DNA of 64,000 nt from Clostridiales bacterium (GCA_018371275.1 JAHALF010000002.1:148303-212302), one strand, 5' to 3'; numbered from the stretch's first letter, positions 27,120 to 35,652 are shown. Program-made: numbers and translations. The notes: generated from the letters alone by a model not told the origin.

Positions 27120-28730
27120 TCACTCCCATTCGTCATTAAGCCAATTTCTAAGAAGTTGAGCTGCTGCTTCTGGATTTTCATCTATAAATGACTCAATCTT
27201 AAGTTTAAATTCAGATTCAACCTCATTAATACCAGCAAGTTGCTCTGCAACTTCCTCGTCTTCTCTTTTATTAGTGGCTATAAGATCCTCAATAGATATT
27301 TCTGGTTCAATCTCTTCAATTTCATCTGGTTGAGCCTTTTTAATAAGAGCAAGAGCAAGTAAAGCTATTAATACAACTAAAATTATTAAAACTATTATTT
27401 GTTCTGCTTTTATAGGTTGTTTAACTTTATCTACAAATATTGGTTTTTCATAACCTGTAAGAGTTACATTTTCTATACCTGTTCCAGTTCTTATAGTATC
27501 GAGTAATTGTTGATCCATATCTATTAAAACTGGTTGATTATTTTGTTCTTTAAATTGTTCCCAAGTAAGCTCTTTATTTATAGTTTTATTTTTTATCAAA
27601 TCTTCTTGGTTATAATATTTATATTTATAAACTGTAACAGCAACAGATGATTGTTCTGGAACAAAGCTTCCACCTGCAACTTCTTTTAACTGTTCATTTT
27701 CATTATAACCAAATTCTGTTTCTTTGCTAGAACCATCATAACTACCTGTATTGTTTCCTGCCATAGCATAATTGGTTGGCGTTTGGTCATTAGATTCTAT
27801 TCCTGGCTCTGCTCCAACTTCACCATTTACAACACTTTCTGTTTGTTCTTTTTGAGTTTTAGGCACTCCAACAGTTGAATCTTGAACAGGAGGTGTTAAA
27901 ACAAGATTTCTTTCTTGTATTTTATCCCAATCAAATTTAACGCTAGATATAACTTTAACTTCGTCATATAAAGGTTTTAAAGTATCTTGTATTTTTGTTT
28001 CTATTTCAGTTGTCTTATTCTTTTCTATTTCTTCTTTTTTGGAATGACTAATTCCATTATTTTCTTTGCCAGAATATAACAATTTACCTTTTGTATCTGC
28101 TATAGTAACATTTTCAACTTTAACTCCTTCTACACTACTAGCTATAAGGTTTGCTATTATAGCCCCTTGTTCTTCTGTAAATGTATTATCAACATTAAGT
28201 GTAACACCAGCGCTTGCTTCTTTTTTATTATTATTAAATACTACCGTATCTTCTGGTAAAGCTAGTTTAACTTTAGCCTCTTTTACATTTTCAAAGCTTT
28301 CTATAAGCTGTTCCATCTCTGCTTCTTTTAATCTTTGATACTGCTGATTTTTATCGTTTTCTGTCATCCCTATATCAATGTTAGCAGAAACATCATCAAA
28401 TGTTAACCCTTCTTTACCTATTTCACTACCAGCAATAAGTATTTTAGCTCTACTTTCATCTTTTTCCAATACTTCTATACCAGTACCTTTATCTAATAGC
28501 TTGTTTTTAACTTGGTTATCATTTAGTACAGTTTCTATTTGACCTATAATTTCTGGATCTGCATTAGACTTTAAAACAACCCACTTAGGTTTAAAACTAA
28601 TATATAGTAAAAGACCCAATATAACTACAAGCCCTATTGCAATAACAATTATTTTATTTCTTAAGCTTTTATCTATATTGCCCCATTTTTCAGCAAATTT
28701 AGCTTTATAACTTAGTAGTTTTTCATGCAT
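27120..28730 (-). CDS. fliF: Flagellar MS-ring protein FliF
   Basis: FliF builds the MS ring, the base on which rotor and export gate assemble. The 536-residue protein has two membrane helices (about residues 25-46 and 438-460), periplasmic ring-building motifs between them (LLDKGTGIEVLEKDESRAKI, GLTFDDV) and a C-terminal FliG-binding tail (ENPEAAAQLLRNWLNDE). The ATG at 28730 is used because AGGTG lies 5 nt upstream; a GTG two codons earlier overlaps that site. Confidence 0.96.
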   Translation of the reverse strand: MHEKLLSYKAKFAEKWGNIDKSLRNKIIVIAIGLVVILGLLLYISFKPKWVVLKSNADPEIIGQIETVLNDNQVKNKLLDKGTGIEVLEKDESRAKILIAGSEIGKEGLTFDDVSANIDIGMTENDKNQQYQRLKEAEMEQLIESFENVKEAKVKLALPEDTVVFNNNKKEASAGVTLNVDNTFTEEQGAIIANLIASSVEGVKVENVTIADTKGKLLYSGKENNGISHSKKEEIEKNKTTEIETKIQDTLKPLYDEVKVISSVKFDWDKIQERNLVLTPPVQDSTVGVPKTQKEQTESVVNGEVGAEPGIESNDQTPTNYAMAGNNTGSYDGSSKETEFGYNENEQLKEVAGGSFVPEQSSVAVTVYKYKYYNQEDLIKNKTINKELTWEQFKEQNNQPVLIDMDQQLLDTIRTGTGIENVTLTGYEKPIFVDKVKQPIKAEQIIVLIILVVLIALLALALIKKAQPDEIEEIEPEISIEDLIATNKREDEEVAEQLAGINEVESEFKLKIESFIDENPEAAAQLLRNWLNDEWE

Positions 28731-28804
28731 ATTCACACCTCATATAAGTATTTTTTATAAAACAAACATCACATATGTAAATAATGTTTTGTTTATAATT
28801 TTAT

Positions 28805-29116
28805 CTAAATAGCTATCCTCATAATTTCTTGATAAGCTGTCAAAATTTTATTTGTAACTTGTGATGTAAATTGTATAGCAGAACTTGCTCTAGATTGAGC
28901 CATAGAAAGTGCTATCATATCATCTGATTTACCTGTTATAAAATCCAATTGTTTTTGTTCTACATCTTTTTGAATAATATTTGTATCTTCTAAAAGATTA
29001 ACTGCTTGATCAAAAAATTTACTAAAAGGGTCAGTCTTTAATACCTTATCAACATTAGTTTCTATACTAAATTTTAGTCCATTACTAATTAACTGTCCAT
29101 TATTTTCTATACGCAC
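28805..29116 (-). CDS. fliE: Flagellar hook-basal body protein FliE
   Basis: FliE joins the rod to the MS ring and is exported early. The 103-residue helical protein ends with the family pattern SMAQSRASSAIQFTSQVTNK then ILTAYQEIMRI, and has no membrane segment or signal peptide, as expected for a type III substrate. It is third in the operon, between flgC and fliF. Confidence 0.93.
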   Translation of the reverse strand: MRIENNGQLISNGLKFSIETNVDKVLKTDPFSKFFDQAVNLLEDTNIIQKDVEQKQLDFITGKSDDMIALSMAQSRASSAIQFTSQVTNKILTAYQEIMRIAI

Positions 29117-29137
29117 TACATATCCCCCCTAAAATAA

Positions 29138-29593
29138 CTATTTTCCTATTTCTAAAGTTTTATTAATCATACCTTTAGTAATATTAACTGCTGTAATATT
29201 AGCCTCATATGCACGATTAGCTGATATCATATTAACCATTTCTTCAACTACATTAACATTAGGCTTTTGTACATAGCCATTTTCATCGGCATCTGGATGA
29301 CTAGGGTTATATTCTTTAGGTCCTTCAGTATTATCAACAGCTATTCTATCTACCTTAACTCCAGAAACACTACTATTATTAGCACTATTATTTAATGCCG
29401 TATTAAACATACTTCGAAAAGAATTTTTATCATTAGATATTTCTTTAAAAAGAACTGTTTTCCTTTTATAAGGTCCACCTTCTGCTGTTCTTGTTGTATC
29501 TATATTGGCCATATTCTGACTTATTATATCCATTCTTAAGCTCTGTGCTGTAAGACCTGTTGCACTTGTGTTTAAACTATCAAAAAACGACAT
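29138..29593 (-). CDS. flgC: Flagellar proximal rod protein FlgC
   Basis: FlgC is a proximal rod subunit. The 151-residue protein starts MSFFDSLNTSATGLTAQSLR with NMANIDTTRTAEGGPYKRK and ends with the rod/hook C-terminal motif VNVVEEMVNMISANRAYEAN, both canonical. Standard size, and directly after flgB. Confidence 0.96.
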   Translation of the reverse strand: MSFFDSLNTSATGLTAQSLRMDIISQNMANIDTTRTAEGGPYKRKTVLFKEISNDKNSFRSMFNTALNNSANNSSVSGVKVDRIAVDNTEGPKEYNPSHPDADENGYVQKPNVNVVEEMVNMISANRAYEANITAVNITKGMINKTLEIGK

Positions 29594-29614
29594 ATTTTAT
29601 CCTCCTACAAATAA

Positions 29615-29995
29615 TTATTTAAATGTACTATATACAGTATTTGTTACGTTAGAGTTAGAAAGAACACTATTTACTATAAAATCATATTTTGTTGAATTTT
29701 TGTAAAAATCTATCATTTCTGTTTCTATATCAACACTATTTCCATCAAGAGTTGTACTATTTTGTTTTGCACTTACTTTTATATTAGGCATAACTGTACC
29801 CATATGGTCTATGCCTGTCTTTTTAGTTTCTTCTATAGCTTTAGAAAGTGTATTTTCAAACTCTACAGTTTTCTTTTTATAATTAGGCGTATCTATATTA
29901 GCCATATTATTTAATATAACTTGATTTTTATATTGTGTAGCTTGCATAGCTGTTTCCAATATTCTGTTCTGTGTAAATAATCTATCAAAAACCAT
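29615..29995 (-). CDS. flgB: Flagellar proximal rod protein FlgB
   Basis: FlgB is the first proximal rod subunit and the first gene of the fla/che operon. The 126-residue protein has the N-terminal pattern QYKNQVILNNMANIDTPNYK and the C-terminal DIETEMIDFYKNSTKYDFIV. The ATG at 29995 has AAGGAGAG with 8-nt spacing; a TTG two codons upstream is too close to that site. A sigma-A-like promoter lies just upstream. Confidence 0.95.
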   Translation of the reverse strand: MVFDRLFTQNRILETAMQATQYKNQVILNNMANIDTPNYKKKTVEFENTLSKAIEETKKTGIDHMGTVMPNIKVSAKQNSTTLDGNSVDIETEMIDFYKNSTKYDFIVNSVLSNSNVTNTVYSTFK

Positions 29996-30001
29996 AATCA
30001 A

Positions 30002-30295
30002 CTCTCCTTTATCTTATACATTTTAACTTATTTTTTTAAAAAAGTAAAGTTTTTTTATGTAAATATTTGAAGTTTATAGTCGCATTAAATAATTTTATGA
30101 ACTATTTAGTATTTAAACTTATTTTTCAAATTATATATTGCTTATTTAACTAATCTATATATGGTATTACTTCATCCTTTTATTAAATATTTATATATAA
30201 ATTAAGTCTACCAAAAAATTTTTTGTCTATATATTGATTTAACTAACTAATTTTTTATTAAATATTTGGTATATTATGACTATTTCTTTAATAAC
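30002..30295. other. Non-coding region upstream of the flagellar operon
   Basis: About 290 nt, extremely AT-rich, with no credible open reading frame. It holds the probable flgB promoter at its left end and the dpaB terminator at its right end. Between them no further repeat, palindrome or RNA motif was seen with confidence. Binding sites for motility regulators would be expected here. Confidence 0.5.
30020..30048 (-). promoter_or_regulatory. Probable sigma-A promoter of the fla/che operon
   Basis: TTTACT, 17 nt, TAAAAT on the minus strand, ending about 25 nt before the flgB ATG, which gives a short leader containing the AAGGAG site. The -35 has one weak base and the flanks are AT-rich, so confidence is moderate. 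Confidence 0.5.
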
Positions 30296-30338
30296 AAAGA
30301 ATAGAGTATAAGATTTAAAATTCTATACTCTATTCTTT
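30296..30338 (-). terminator. Terminator hairpin after dpaB
   Basis: A perfect 15-bp stem (AAAGAATAGAGTATA and its reverse complement) with a 13-nt loop begins 5 nt past the dpaB stop. The T-run on the minus strand is interrupted; a better T-run exists on the plus strand, so it may act in both directions. Confidence 0.65.
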
Positions 30339-30342
30339 ATTT

Positions 30343-30930
30343 TTATTCATAATCTTTTAGTATTGGTTGTATTTGCTCTCCCTTTAAAGCTTCAAATATA
30401 GTTTCTGGTATTTTATCAAAATGTGCTACAATAGATTTTGGTTTTTTTATATAATCATCTTGACCAAAAGGTACAAAATATATATTTTTTCTATTTATCA
30501 TACCACCTATATTTTCCATATTTGCTCCTAACCCGTCATTAGTTGCTACTGCTATTATAATTGGCTTATTATTTCTTATATGTGCCTTACTTGCCATTAA
30601 TACTGGTGTATCACATATACCATTATTCATTTTTGCAAGTGTATTTCCTGTACATGGTGCTATAACAAATATATCTAAAAAATTTTTGGGTCCTATAGGC
30701 TCTGCTTGTTCTATAGTTTTTATAATCTTATTACCTGTTATCTCTTCTACTTGTTTTATAAAATCTTCAGCTCTTCCAAATCTTGTATCAATACTTTGAG
30801 AATTAAAAGAAAAAACTGGATAAACATTTGCTTTTAACTCTATTAATTTCTTAATCTGCTCTATCGTTTCCTTAAATGTACAAAAAGAACCTGTTAAGGC
30901 ATATCCTATATTTACTCCTTCAAAATCCAT
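30343..30930 (-). CDS. dpaB: Dipicolinate synthase subunit B (SpoVFB/DpaB)
   Basis: DpaB is a flavoprotein subunit of dipicolinic acid synthase, active in the mother cell during sporulation; dipicolinate fills the spore core and gives heat resistance. The 195-residue product starts with GVNIGYALTGSFCTFKETIE and contains NFLDIFVIAPCTGNTLAKMN, the flavoprotein (Dfp-like) motif of the family. GGAGGTGA supports the start. The usual partner dpaA (spoVFA), normally immediately upstream, is absent; the neighbour is the feo cluster. Confidence 0.92.
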   Translation of the reverse strand: MDFEGVNIGYALTGSFCTFKETIEQIKKLIELKANVYPVFSFNSQSIDTRFGRAEDFIKQVEEITGNKIIKTIEQAEPIGPKNFLDIFVIAPCTGNTLAKMNNGICDTPVLMASKAHIRNNKPIIIAVATNDGLGANMENIGGMINRKNIYFVPFGQDDYIKKPKSIVAHFDKIPETIFEALKGEQIQPILKDYE

Positions 30931-30995
30931 TTTATCACCTCCATATTTTAATAATATGAAGTATAAAAAAATTGGTTACAAAATTTTAAATGCAA

Positions 30996-31041
30996 TAAAA
31001 AAATAATAAAGTCTATTAATATAAATTTTTTAATAGACTTT
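30996..31041 (-). terminator. Terminator of the feoAB operon
   Basis: A perfect 12-bp stem (AAAGTCTATTAA and complement) begins 9 nt beyond the stop of the small Cys-rich gene and is followed on the minus strand by a run of seven T after a short interruption. Confidence 0.75.
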
Positions 31042-31049
31042 TATTATTT

Positions 31050-31187
31050 TTAACGATGGTTACAACCAGAACAACCACTATTATCTCCACAACCACAACA
31101 TTTACCTTTTTTCTTATCTTTAACCATTTTTATAATAGCTAAAATAAAAAGTAATATTATTATACCTAAAATAATATATGTGCTCAA
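31050..31187 (-). CDS. FeoB-associated Cys-rich membrane protein
   Basis: A 45-residue protein starting MSTYIILGIIILLFILAII, giving one membrane helix, followed by a Lys cluster and a Cys/Gly-rich tail (KCCGCGDNSGCSGCNHR). This matches the small FeoB-associated Cys-rich proteins that follow feoB in Firmicutes and are thought to aid ferrous iron uptake. The start is TTG with AGGGTG 5 nt upstream. It was read by hand because it is very short. Confidence 0.8.
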   Translation of the reverse strand: MSTYIILGIIILLFILAIIKMVKDKKKGKCCGCGDNSGCSGCNHR

Positions 31188-31216
31188 AAAATCACCCTCT
31201 TAAAATAAAATAATAG

Positions 31217-33319
31217 TTAATATTTGCTTTTTCTAAACATCATATAAAGAACAAATATTATAACTAGTATAGATAGTATTGCACCAAACCCAAAATTAGA
31301 ACCTAAAAATATAACATTACCTAATTGATATATAACAAAAGAAACAAGATATGCAACTAAAGTTTGATAACTTATAGCTATTAAAGTCCATTTCCAATTA
31401 CCCATTTCTCTTTTTATAGCACCAACAGCTGCAAAACAAGGTGCACATAACATATTAAATGCCACAAAAGAGTATGCACTTACTGTTGTAAACATAGATG
31501 ATATTTGTGTAATTAATCCTGCATCTGTTTCTGTAACACCATCACCTAATCCTAACAATACACCATAAGTACTAACTAATTGTTCTTTAGCTATAAGTCC
31601 ATTTATTGTAGCAACAGCAGCTTTCCAGTTATTAAATCCTAAAGGTGCAAATATAGGAGCAATTATTCTTCCTATATTAGCTAATATACTTTCTTCTACA
31701 TCTACCATTTTAAAATTAAAATTAAATCTACTTAAAAACCATAATATTATAGAAGCTGCAAATATTACTGTACCAGCTTTAATAATAAATGATTTAACTC
31801 TATCCCACATATGTCTTAAAACTGTTTTTGCTGAAGGTATATGATATTTAGGTAACTCCATAATAAATGGAGATGTATCACCACTAAAACCTTTTAATTT
31901 TTTAAGTATTAAGCCAGATATCATTATCATAATAATACCTAAAAAATATATAGATGGTCCAATTAAAGAATTTTCTGGAAATAATGCTGCACCAAAAAGC
32001 GCTATAACAGGTAACTTAGCTCCGCAAGGCATAAATGTAGTAACCATTACTGTTATTTTTCTATCTCGTTCATTTTCTATAGTTCTAGATGCCATAATAC
32101 CAGGAACTCCACAACCTGTGCTTATAAGCATAGGTATAAATGACTTACCAGATAAACCCACTTTTCTAAAAATTTTATCCATAATAAATGCAATTCTTGA
32201 CATATACCCAAAATCTTCTAATAAAGATAAAAAGAAGAATAAAATAAACATTTGCGGTACAAACCCCAATATAGCTCCAACACCAGCTACTATACCATCT
32301 ATAATAAGACTATATAACCAATCTGCTACATTTAAACTTTCTAAAATACCACCTATAAAGTTATTAACATAAGTACCAAAAAATACTTCATTAGTCCAGT
32401 CTGTAACAGTTGTACCTATAGTTGTTACTGATACATAATATATTAAAAACATAATACCAAAAAATATTGGTAATCCTAAATATTTATTAGTTAAAATTTT
32501 ATCTATTCTATTAGATATATCATCATTTGCATCTCTTTTTTTAGAAACTACTTGGGCTGATATATTTGTAATGTAACTATACCTTTCATTTATAATTATA
32601 CTTTCGCTTTCATCATCAAAGTATTTTTCTACTTCTTTAATAATATTATCTATTTTATTATATTCATCATTACTTAAATTTATTTTTTCTAAAACTTTTT
32701 TATCTCTTTCAAAAACCTTTATACTATACCATCTTTTATTTTTACCTTCATCTATATGTATAATGCTTTCTATTTGTGATAAAGCTTTTTCTATCTTTTC
32801 TGAAAATATATCTAAATTTTTGTTTGTATTGTTATTCACAACCTCTAGAGCTTTTTCTATAAGTATGTTTAATCCATCACCTTTTAAGGCTGATGTTTCT
32901 ATAATTGTGCAGCCAATAAAATTAGATAATTTATCAACATCTATACTTTCTCCATTTTTTTTAACAATATCCATCATATTAAGAGCAATTATTGTAGGGA
33001 TACCCATTTCAACAACCTGTGTTGTAAGATATAAGTTTCTTTCTATATTAGAAGCATCTATTATATTTATTATAACATCTGGCCTTTCTTCCATAATATA
33101 ATCTCTAGTTATAATTTCTTCTATTGTATATGGAGATAAAGAATAAATACCAGGCAAATCTACAAGGGTTAAATCTTTTTTATTTTTAACTTCCCCTGAC
33201 TTTTTTTCTACTGTAACACCAGGCCAGTTACCTACATATTGAAAATTACCTGTTAAGTTATTAAACATAGTTGTTTTACCACAATTGGGGTTACCAACTA
33301 ATCCAATATTTATCGCCAT
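31217..33319 (-). CDS. feoB: Ferrous iron transport protein B
   Basis: FeoB is the main ferrous iron importer, combining an N-terminal G domain with a membrane channel. The 700-residue protein has GNPNCGKTT at about residues 9-17, the DLPGIYSLSP switch, NMMD for base recognition, and Gate motifs in the membrane part (GFVPQMFILFFFLSLLEDFG, TGCGVPGIMASRTIEN, MPCGAKLPV). The ATG at 33319 is chosen; longer TTG/GTG starts overlap feoA. It begins 1 nt after feoA. Confidence 0.96.
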   Translation of the reverse strand: MAINIGLVGNPNCGKTTMFNNLTGNFQYVGNWPGVTVEKKSGEVKNKKDLTLVDLPGIYSLSPYTIEEIITRDYIMEERPDVIINIIDASNIERNLYLTTQVVEMGIPTIIALNMMDIVKKNGESIDVDKLSNFIGCTIIETSALKGDGLNILIEKALEVVNNNTNKNLDIFSEKIEKALSQIESIIHIDEGKNKRWYSIKVFERDKKVLEKINLSNDEYNKIDNIIKEVEKYFDDESESIIINERYSYITNISAQVVSKKRDANDDISNRIDKILTNKYLGLPIFFGIMFLIYYVSVTTIGTTVTDWTNEVFFGTYVNNFIGGILESLNVADWLYSLIIDGIVAGVGAILGFVPQMFILFFFLSLLEDFGYMSRIAFIMDKIFRKVGLSGKSFIPMLISTGCGVPGIMASRTIENERDRKITVMVTTFMPCGAKLPVIALFGAALFPENSLIGPSIYFLGIIMIMISGLILKKLKGFSGDTSPFIMELPKYHIPSAKTVLRHMWDRVKSFIIKAGTVIFAASIILWFLSRFNFNFKMVDVEESILANIGRIIAPIFAPLGFNNWKAAVATINGLIAKEQLVSTYGVLLGLGDGVTETDAGLITQISSMFTTVSAYSFVAFNMLCAPCFAAVGAIKREMGNWKWTLIAISYQTLVAYLVSFVIYQLGNVIFLGSNFGFGAILSILVIIFVLYMMFRKSKY

Positions 33320-33320
33320 A

Positions 33321-33551
33321 CTATTCACACTCCTCAACTAATATTATTTTAGCATCTGCCTTTCTTATAGTAAGCTCATATCCTCTTATATATATTTCTA
33401 TAGGATCACCTAACGGAGCTGTTTTTCTAACTAAAATATTAGTACCTTTTGTTATACCCATATCCATAATACGTCTTTTAAGGGCACCTTCGCCAATAAC
33501 CTTTATAACTTCTACATTTTTCCCAACCTTTATTTCACTTAATTCTTTCAT
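33321..33551 (-). CDS. feoA: Ferrous iron transport protein A
   Basis: FeoA is a small SH3-like cytoplasmic protein that assists FeoB. The 76-residue product has the family pattern VIGEGALKRRIMDMGITKGT with VRKTAPLGDPIEIYIRGYEL. It is first in the feoA-feoB operon, with GAGGGG as ribosome-binding site, and is transcribed from a well-matched promoter. Confidence 0.94.
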   Translation of the reverse strand: MKELSEIKVGKNVEVIKVIGEGALKRRIMDMGITKGTNILVRKTAPLGDPIEIYIRGYELTIRKADAKIILVEECE

Positions 33552-33601
33552 ATTATTACCCCTCTATAAATATATGACTAAATAAGATTAAACTTATAAT
33601 A

Positions 33602-33615
33602 TTAGCATTAACTAA
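33602..33615. promoter_or_regulatory. Candidate iron-regulator operator at feoA
   Basis: TTAGCATTAACTAA is an imperfect inverted repeat (TTAG...CTAA) just downstream of the feo -10. A second ACTAAC unit occurs 20 bp further upstream, inside the promoter spacer. TTAG/CTAA half-sites recall DtxR/IdeR boxes, and a DtxR-family gene lies 1.6 kb away. Regulator identity is inferred. Confidence 0.4.
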
Positions 33616-33619
33616 CTTA

Positions 33620-33648
33620 ATTTTACATCTACTAACAGTCTTTGTCAA
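33620..33648 (-). promoter_or_regulatory. Sigma-A promoter of feoA-feoB
   Basis: TTGACA, exactly 17 nt, TAAAAT on the minus strand, starting transcription about 60 nt upstream of feoA. This is a near-consensus promoter. Confidence 0.8.
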
Positions 33649-33711
33649 TAAAAACTTTATATCATAAAAATTATAAAATAAAAAATATTTTTTTATACTA
33701 TCTTTAATCTA

Positions 33712-33740
33712 TTGACAATAATTATTATTTAATGTATAAT
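33712..33740 (+). promoter_or_regulatory. Consensus sigma-A promoter of the tetR operon
   Basis: TTGACA, exactly 17 nt, TATAAT: a perfect consensus. A palindromic operator overlaps the -10 and start site, implying strong expression when the repressor is released. Confidence 0.88.
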
Positions 33741-33754
33741 GAACATTGTTCATT
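33738..33754. promoter_or_regulatory. Palindromic operator at the tetR promoter
   Basis: AATGAACATTGTTCATT is a perfect 8-1-8 palindrome beginning in the last three bases of the -10 box. Such placement is typical of TetR-family autorepression; the adjacent downstream TetR protein is the probable ligand. Confidence 0.75.
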
Positions 33755-33773
33755 GTGTTGTGGAGGTGTTTTA

Positions 33774-34319
33774 ATGAATTTATATGATAAAATCCTTAAT
33801 ATAAGTAAAAACATAGCTATAGAACAAGGACTTAACTGTATAAATATGAGATTAATTGCTAAAAAATGTGATATTGCTCTTGGCTCTATATATAACTATT
33901 TCCCTTCTAAGTCCGACTTACTTATAGTTACTATTGAATCTATATGGAAAGATATTTTTAACCTTGAAAATTGTTCTTTTAAATTTGAAAATTTTTCAGA
34001 TACTATACTCTATATTTTTGAAACAATAAATAAAAATTTAAAAAAATATCCAGATTTCTTTACATTACATTCTATAAGCCTAGATATTAGTAATAAGGAT
34101 AAAGGTAAAAAATCTATGGATATATTTTTAAAAAATATTAAAAATTTTTTATTAAAAATATTAGAAAATGATAAAAACGTACGTTCTAATGCTTTTAATG
34201 AAGATTTAACACCTGAAATATTTGTTGATTATATATTTAATTTATTAATATATTTAATATTTAATAAAAACACAAACTGCAATGCTTTAGTAAAATTAAT
34301 AGAAAACACTATATATTAA
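33774..34319 (+). CDS. TetR/AcrR family transcriptional regulator
   Basis: The 181-residue protein has an N-terminal helix-turn-helix at about residues 15-48 (NCINMRLIAKKCDIALGSIY then NYFPSKSDLL), typical of TetR repressors, and a divergent ligand-binding helical domain. The ATG at 33774 is used because GGAGGTG lies 7 nt upstream; the longer frame overlaps the operator. It probably represses its own promoter and the two membrane protein genes that follow 18 and 25 nt apart. The ligand is unknown. Confidence 0.9.
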   Translation: MNLYDKILNISKNIAIEQGLNCINMRLIAKKCDIALGSIYNYFPSKSDLLIVTIESIWKDIFNLENCSFKFENFSDTILYIFETINKNLKKYPDFFTLHSISLDISNKDKGKKSMDIFLKNIKNFLLKILENDKNVRSNAFNEDLTPEIFVDYIFNLLIYLIFNKNTNCNALVKLIENTIY

Positions 34320-34337
34320 ATCTTTAGGAGGTACATT

Positions 34338-34754
34338 ATGAAAGTAAAAAAACACACATTATTATTAATAGCAAGTTTAGTTTGGCTAATAGCTGGATTC
34401 AATGTCTTAAATATAGGTATAGTTACATACAAGAATTATGTAACTATACTTAATATAATACTGTCTTTATTTGTTTTCTCTATATTTTGGTTTATGATTT
34501 TTAAAAAATTAGTTTTTAAACATACAAATAGAATTAAAGAGTTTAAAGAAGAATTTCAGTTTTTCTTAAATTTTTTTGATAAAAAATCCTTTATTATTAT
34601 GGCATCTATGATAACTCTTGGTGTTTTAATAAGAACTCTACATTTAGCGCCAGATGTATTTATAGCTGTTTTTTATTCTGGATTAGGCTCTGCCCTCTTT
34701 TTAGCTGGTATATTATTTGGATATAACTATTTTAAATATATTACTAATAAATAG
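34338..34754 (+). CDS. Hypothetical four-helix membrane protein in the TetR operon
   Basis: Unrecognised family. The 138-residue product has four hydrophobic segments, about residues 7-26, 34-55, 85-103 and 108-130, joined by a charged loop (FKHTNRIKEFKEEFQFF). TAGGAGGT provides the ribosome-binding site. It is co-transcribed with tetR and followed by a DUF2871 gene, so it is probably induced with it. Size and topology resemble small integral membrane proteins of unknown role. Confidence 0.7.
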   Translation: MKVKKHTLLLIASLVWLIAGFNVLNIGIVTYKNYVTILNIILSLFVFSIFWFMIFKKLVFKHTNRIKEFKEEFQFFLNFFDKKSFIIMASMITLGVLIRTLHLAPDVFIAVFYSGLGSALFLAGILFGYNYFKYITNK

Positions 34755-34779
34755 TCTATAATTTTAAGGAGGAATTTTT

Positions 34780-35208
34780 ATGAAAAAATTAATTAATATA
34801 TCATTTATTTATTTTATTTTAGCAATGGTATGTGGTGTATTTTATAGAGAATTTACAAAATTTTTCAACTTTACAGATAAAACAACATTATCTTTTACCC
34901 ATTCACATTTATTAACACTTGGTACAATATTATTTTTAATACTATCACTATTTTCTATAAATACAGACTTATTAAGCCATAAAAAATTTAAGGTCTTTTT
35001 AAGATTGTATAATATATCTTTACCTTTTATGGTTATTATGATGATTATAAGAGGTGTAATACAAGTTTTAAATGTTAATATATCATCTGGTGTTAATGCT
35101 GCTATATCTGGTATGGCTGGTATAGCTCATATACTAATATTAGTATCTTTTATTATTTTATTTATAATATTTAAAAATTTAAATGTTGATAAAAATAATA
35201 AACAATAA
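34780..35208 (+). CDS. DUF2871 family membrane protein
   Basis: The 142-residue protein has four membrane helices and the family hallmark YREFTKFFNFTDKTTLSFTH followed by SHLLTLGTILFLIL, with His residues (H47, H49 region) next to a membrane segment. DUF2871 function is not established; the conserved histidines could bind haem or metal, which is inference. It ends the TetR operon; AAGGAGG precedes the ATG. Confidence 0.8.
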   Translation: MKKLINISFIYFILAMVCGVFYREFTKFFNFTDKTTLSFTHSHLLTLGTILFLILSLFSINTDLLSHKKFKVFLRLYNISLPFMVIMMIIRGVIQVLNVNISSGVNAAISGMAGIAHILILVSFIILFIIFKNLNVDKNNKQ

Positions 35209-35210
35209 TC

Positions 35211-35239
35211 TTGAAAATTTAATTATTGTATGATATGAT
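35211..35239 (+). promoter_or_regulatory. Sigma-A promoter of the DtxR-family gene
   Basis: TTGAAA, 17 nt, TATGAT, beginning just after the DUF2871 stop and about 33 nt before the regulator's ATG. It suggests independent transcription. Confidence 0.6.
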
Positions 35240-35271
35240 TATATCTAAACTATTATAAGTGAGGTGTTTTA

Positions 35272-35652
35272 ATGAAAATACAAGAATCTGGTGAAAATTA
35301 TCTAGAAACTATTCTTATCTTACAAAAAAGAAACGGTATAGCACGCTCTGTAGATATAGCTAATGAGCTTAATTTTTCTAGAGCTAGCGTTAGTAGAGCT
35401 ATGTCTTTGTTAAAAACCTCTGGATACATAGAAATAGGTAATATAAATCAAATAATATTAACAGAAAAAGGGCAAGAAATTGCAGAAAAAGTATATGAAA
35501 AGCACTGTACATTAAAAGACTTTTTAATAACTATAGGAGTTGATAATGATATAGCTGCTGAAGATGCTTGTAAAATGGAACATATAATAAGCGAACAAAC
35601 TTTTAATTGCTTAAAAGAAACTCTTAATAAAATAAAAAATAATATAAATTAA
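35272..35652 (+). CDS. DtxR/MntR-family metal-dependent transcriptional regulator
   Basis: The 126-residue protein has an N-terminal winged helix (ESGENYLETILILQKRNGIA, then SVDIANELNFSRASVSRAMS, wing LLKTSGYIEIG) and a metal-binding/dimerisation part with His and Cys ligands (EKHCTLKDFL, DACKMEHIISEQTF). It lacks the C-terminal SH3-like domain, like short MntR/DtxR proteins of Clostridia. With feoAB nearby, iron rather than manganese is a reasonable guess. GAGGTG precedes the ATG. Confidence 0.9.
   Translation: MKIQESGENYLETILILQKRNGIARSVDIANELNFSRASVSRAMSLLKTSGYIEIGNINQIILTEKGQEIAEKVYEKHCTLKDFLITIGVDNDIAAEDACKMEHIISEQTFNCLKETLNKIKNNIN

Noticed and set aside
35202..35229. Inverted repeat ACAATAAT/ATTATTGT after the DUF2871 gene as terminator
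   Set aside because: No T-run follows, pairs are nearly all A-T, and it overlaps a likely promoter for the next gene.
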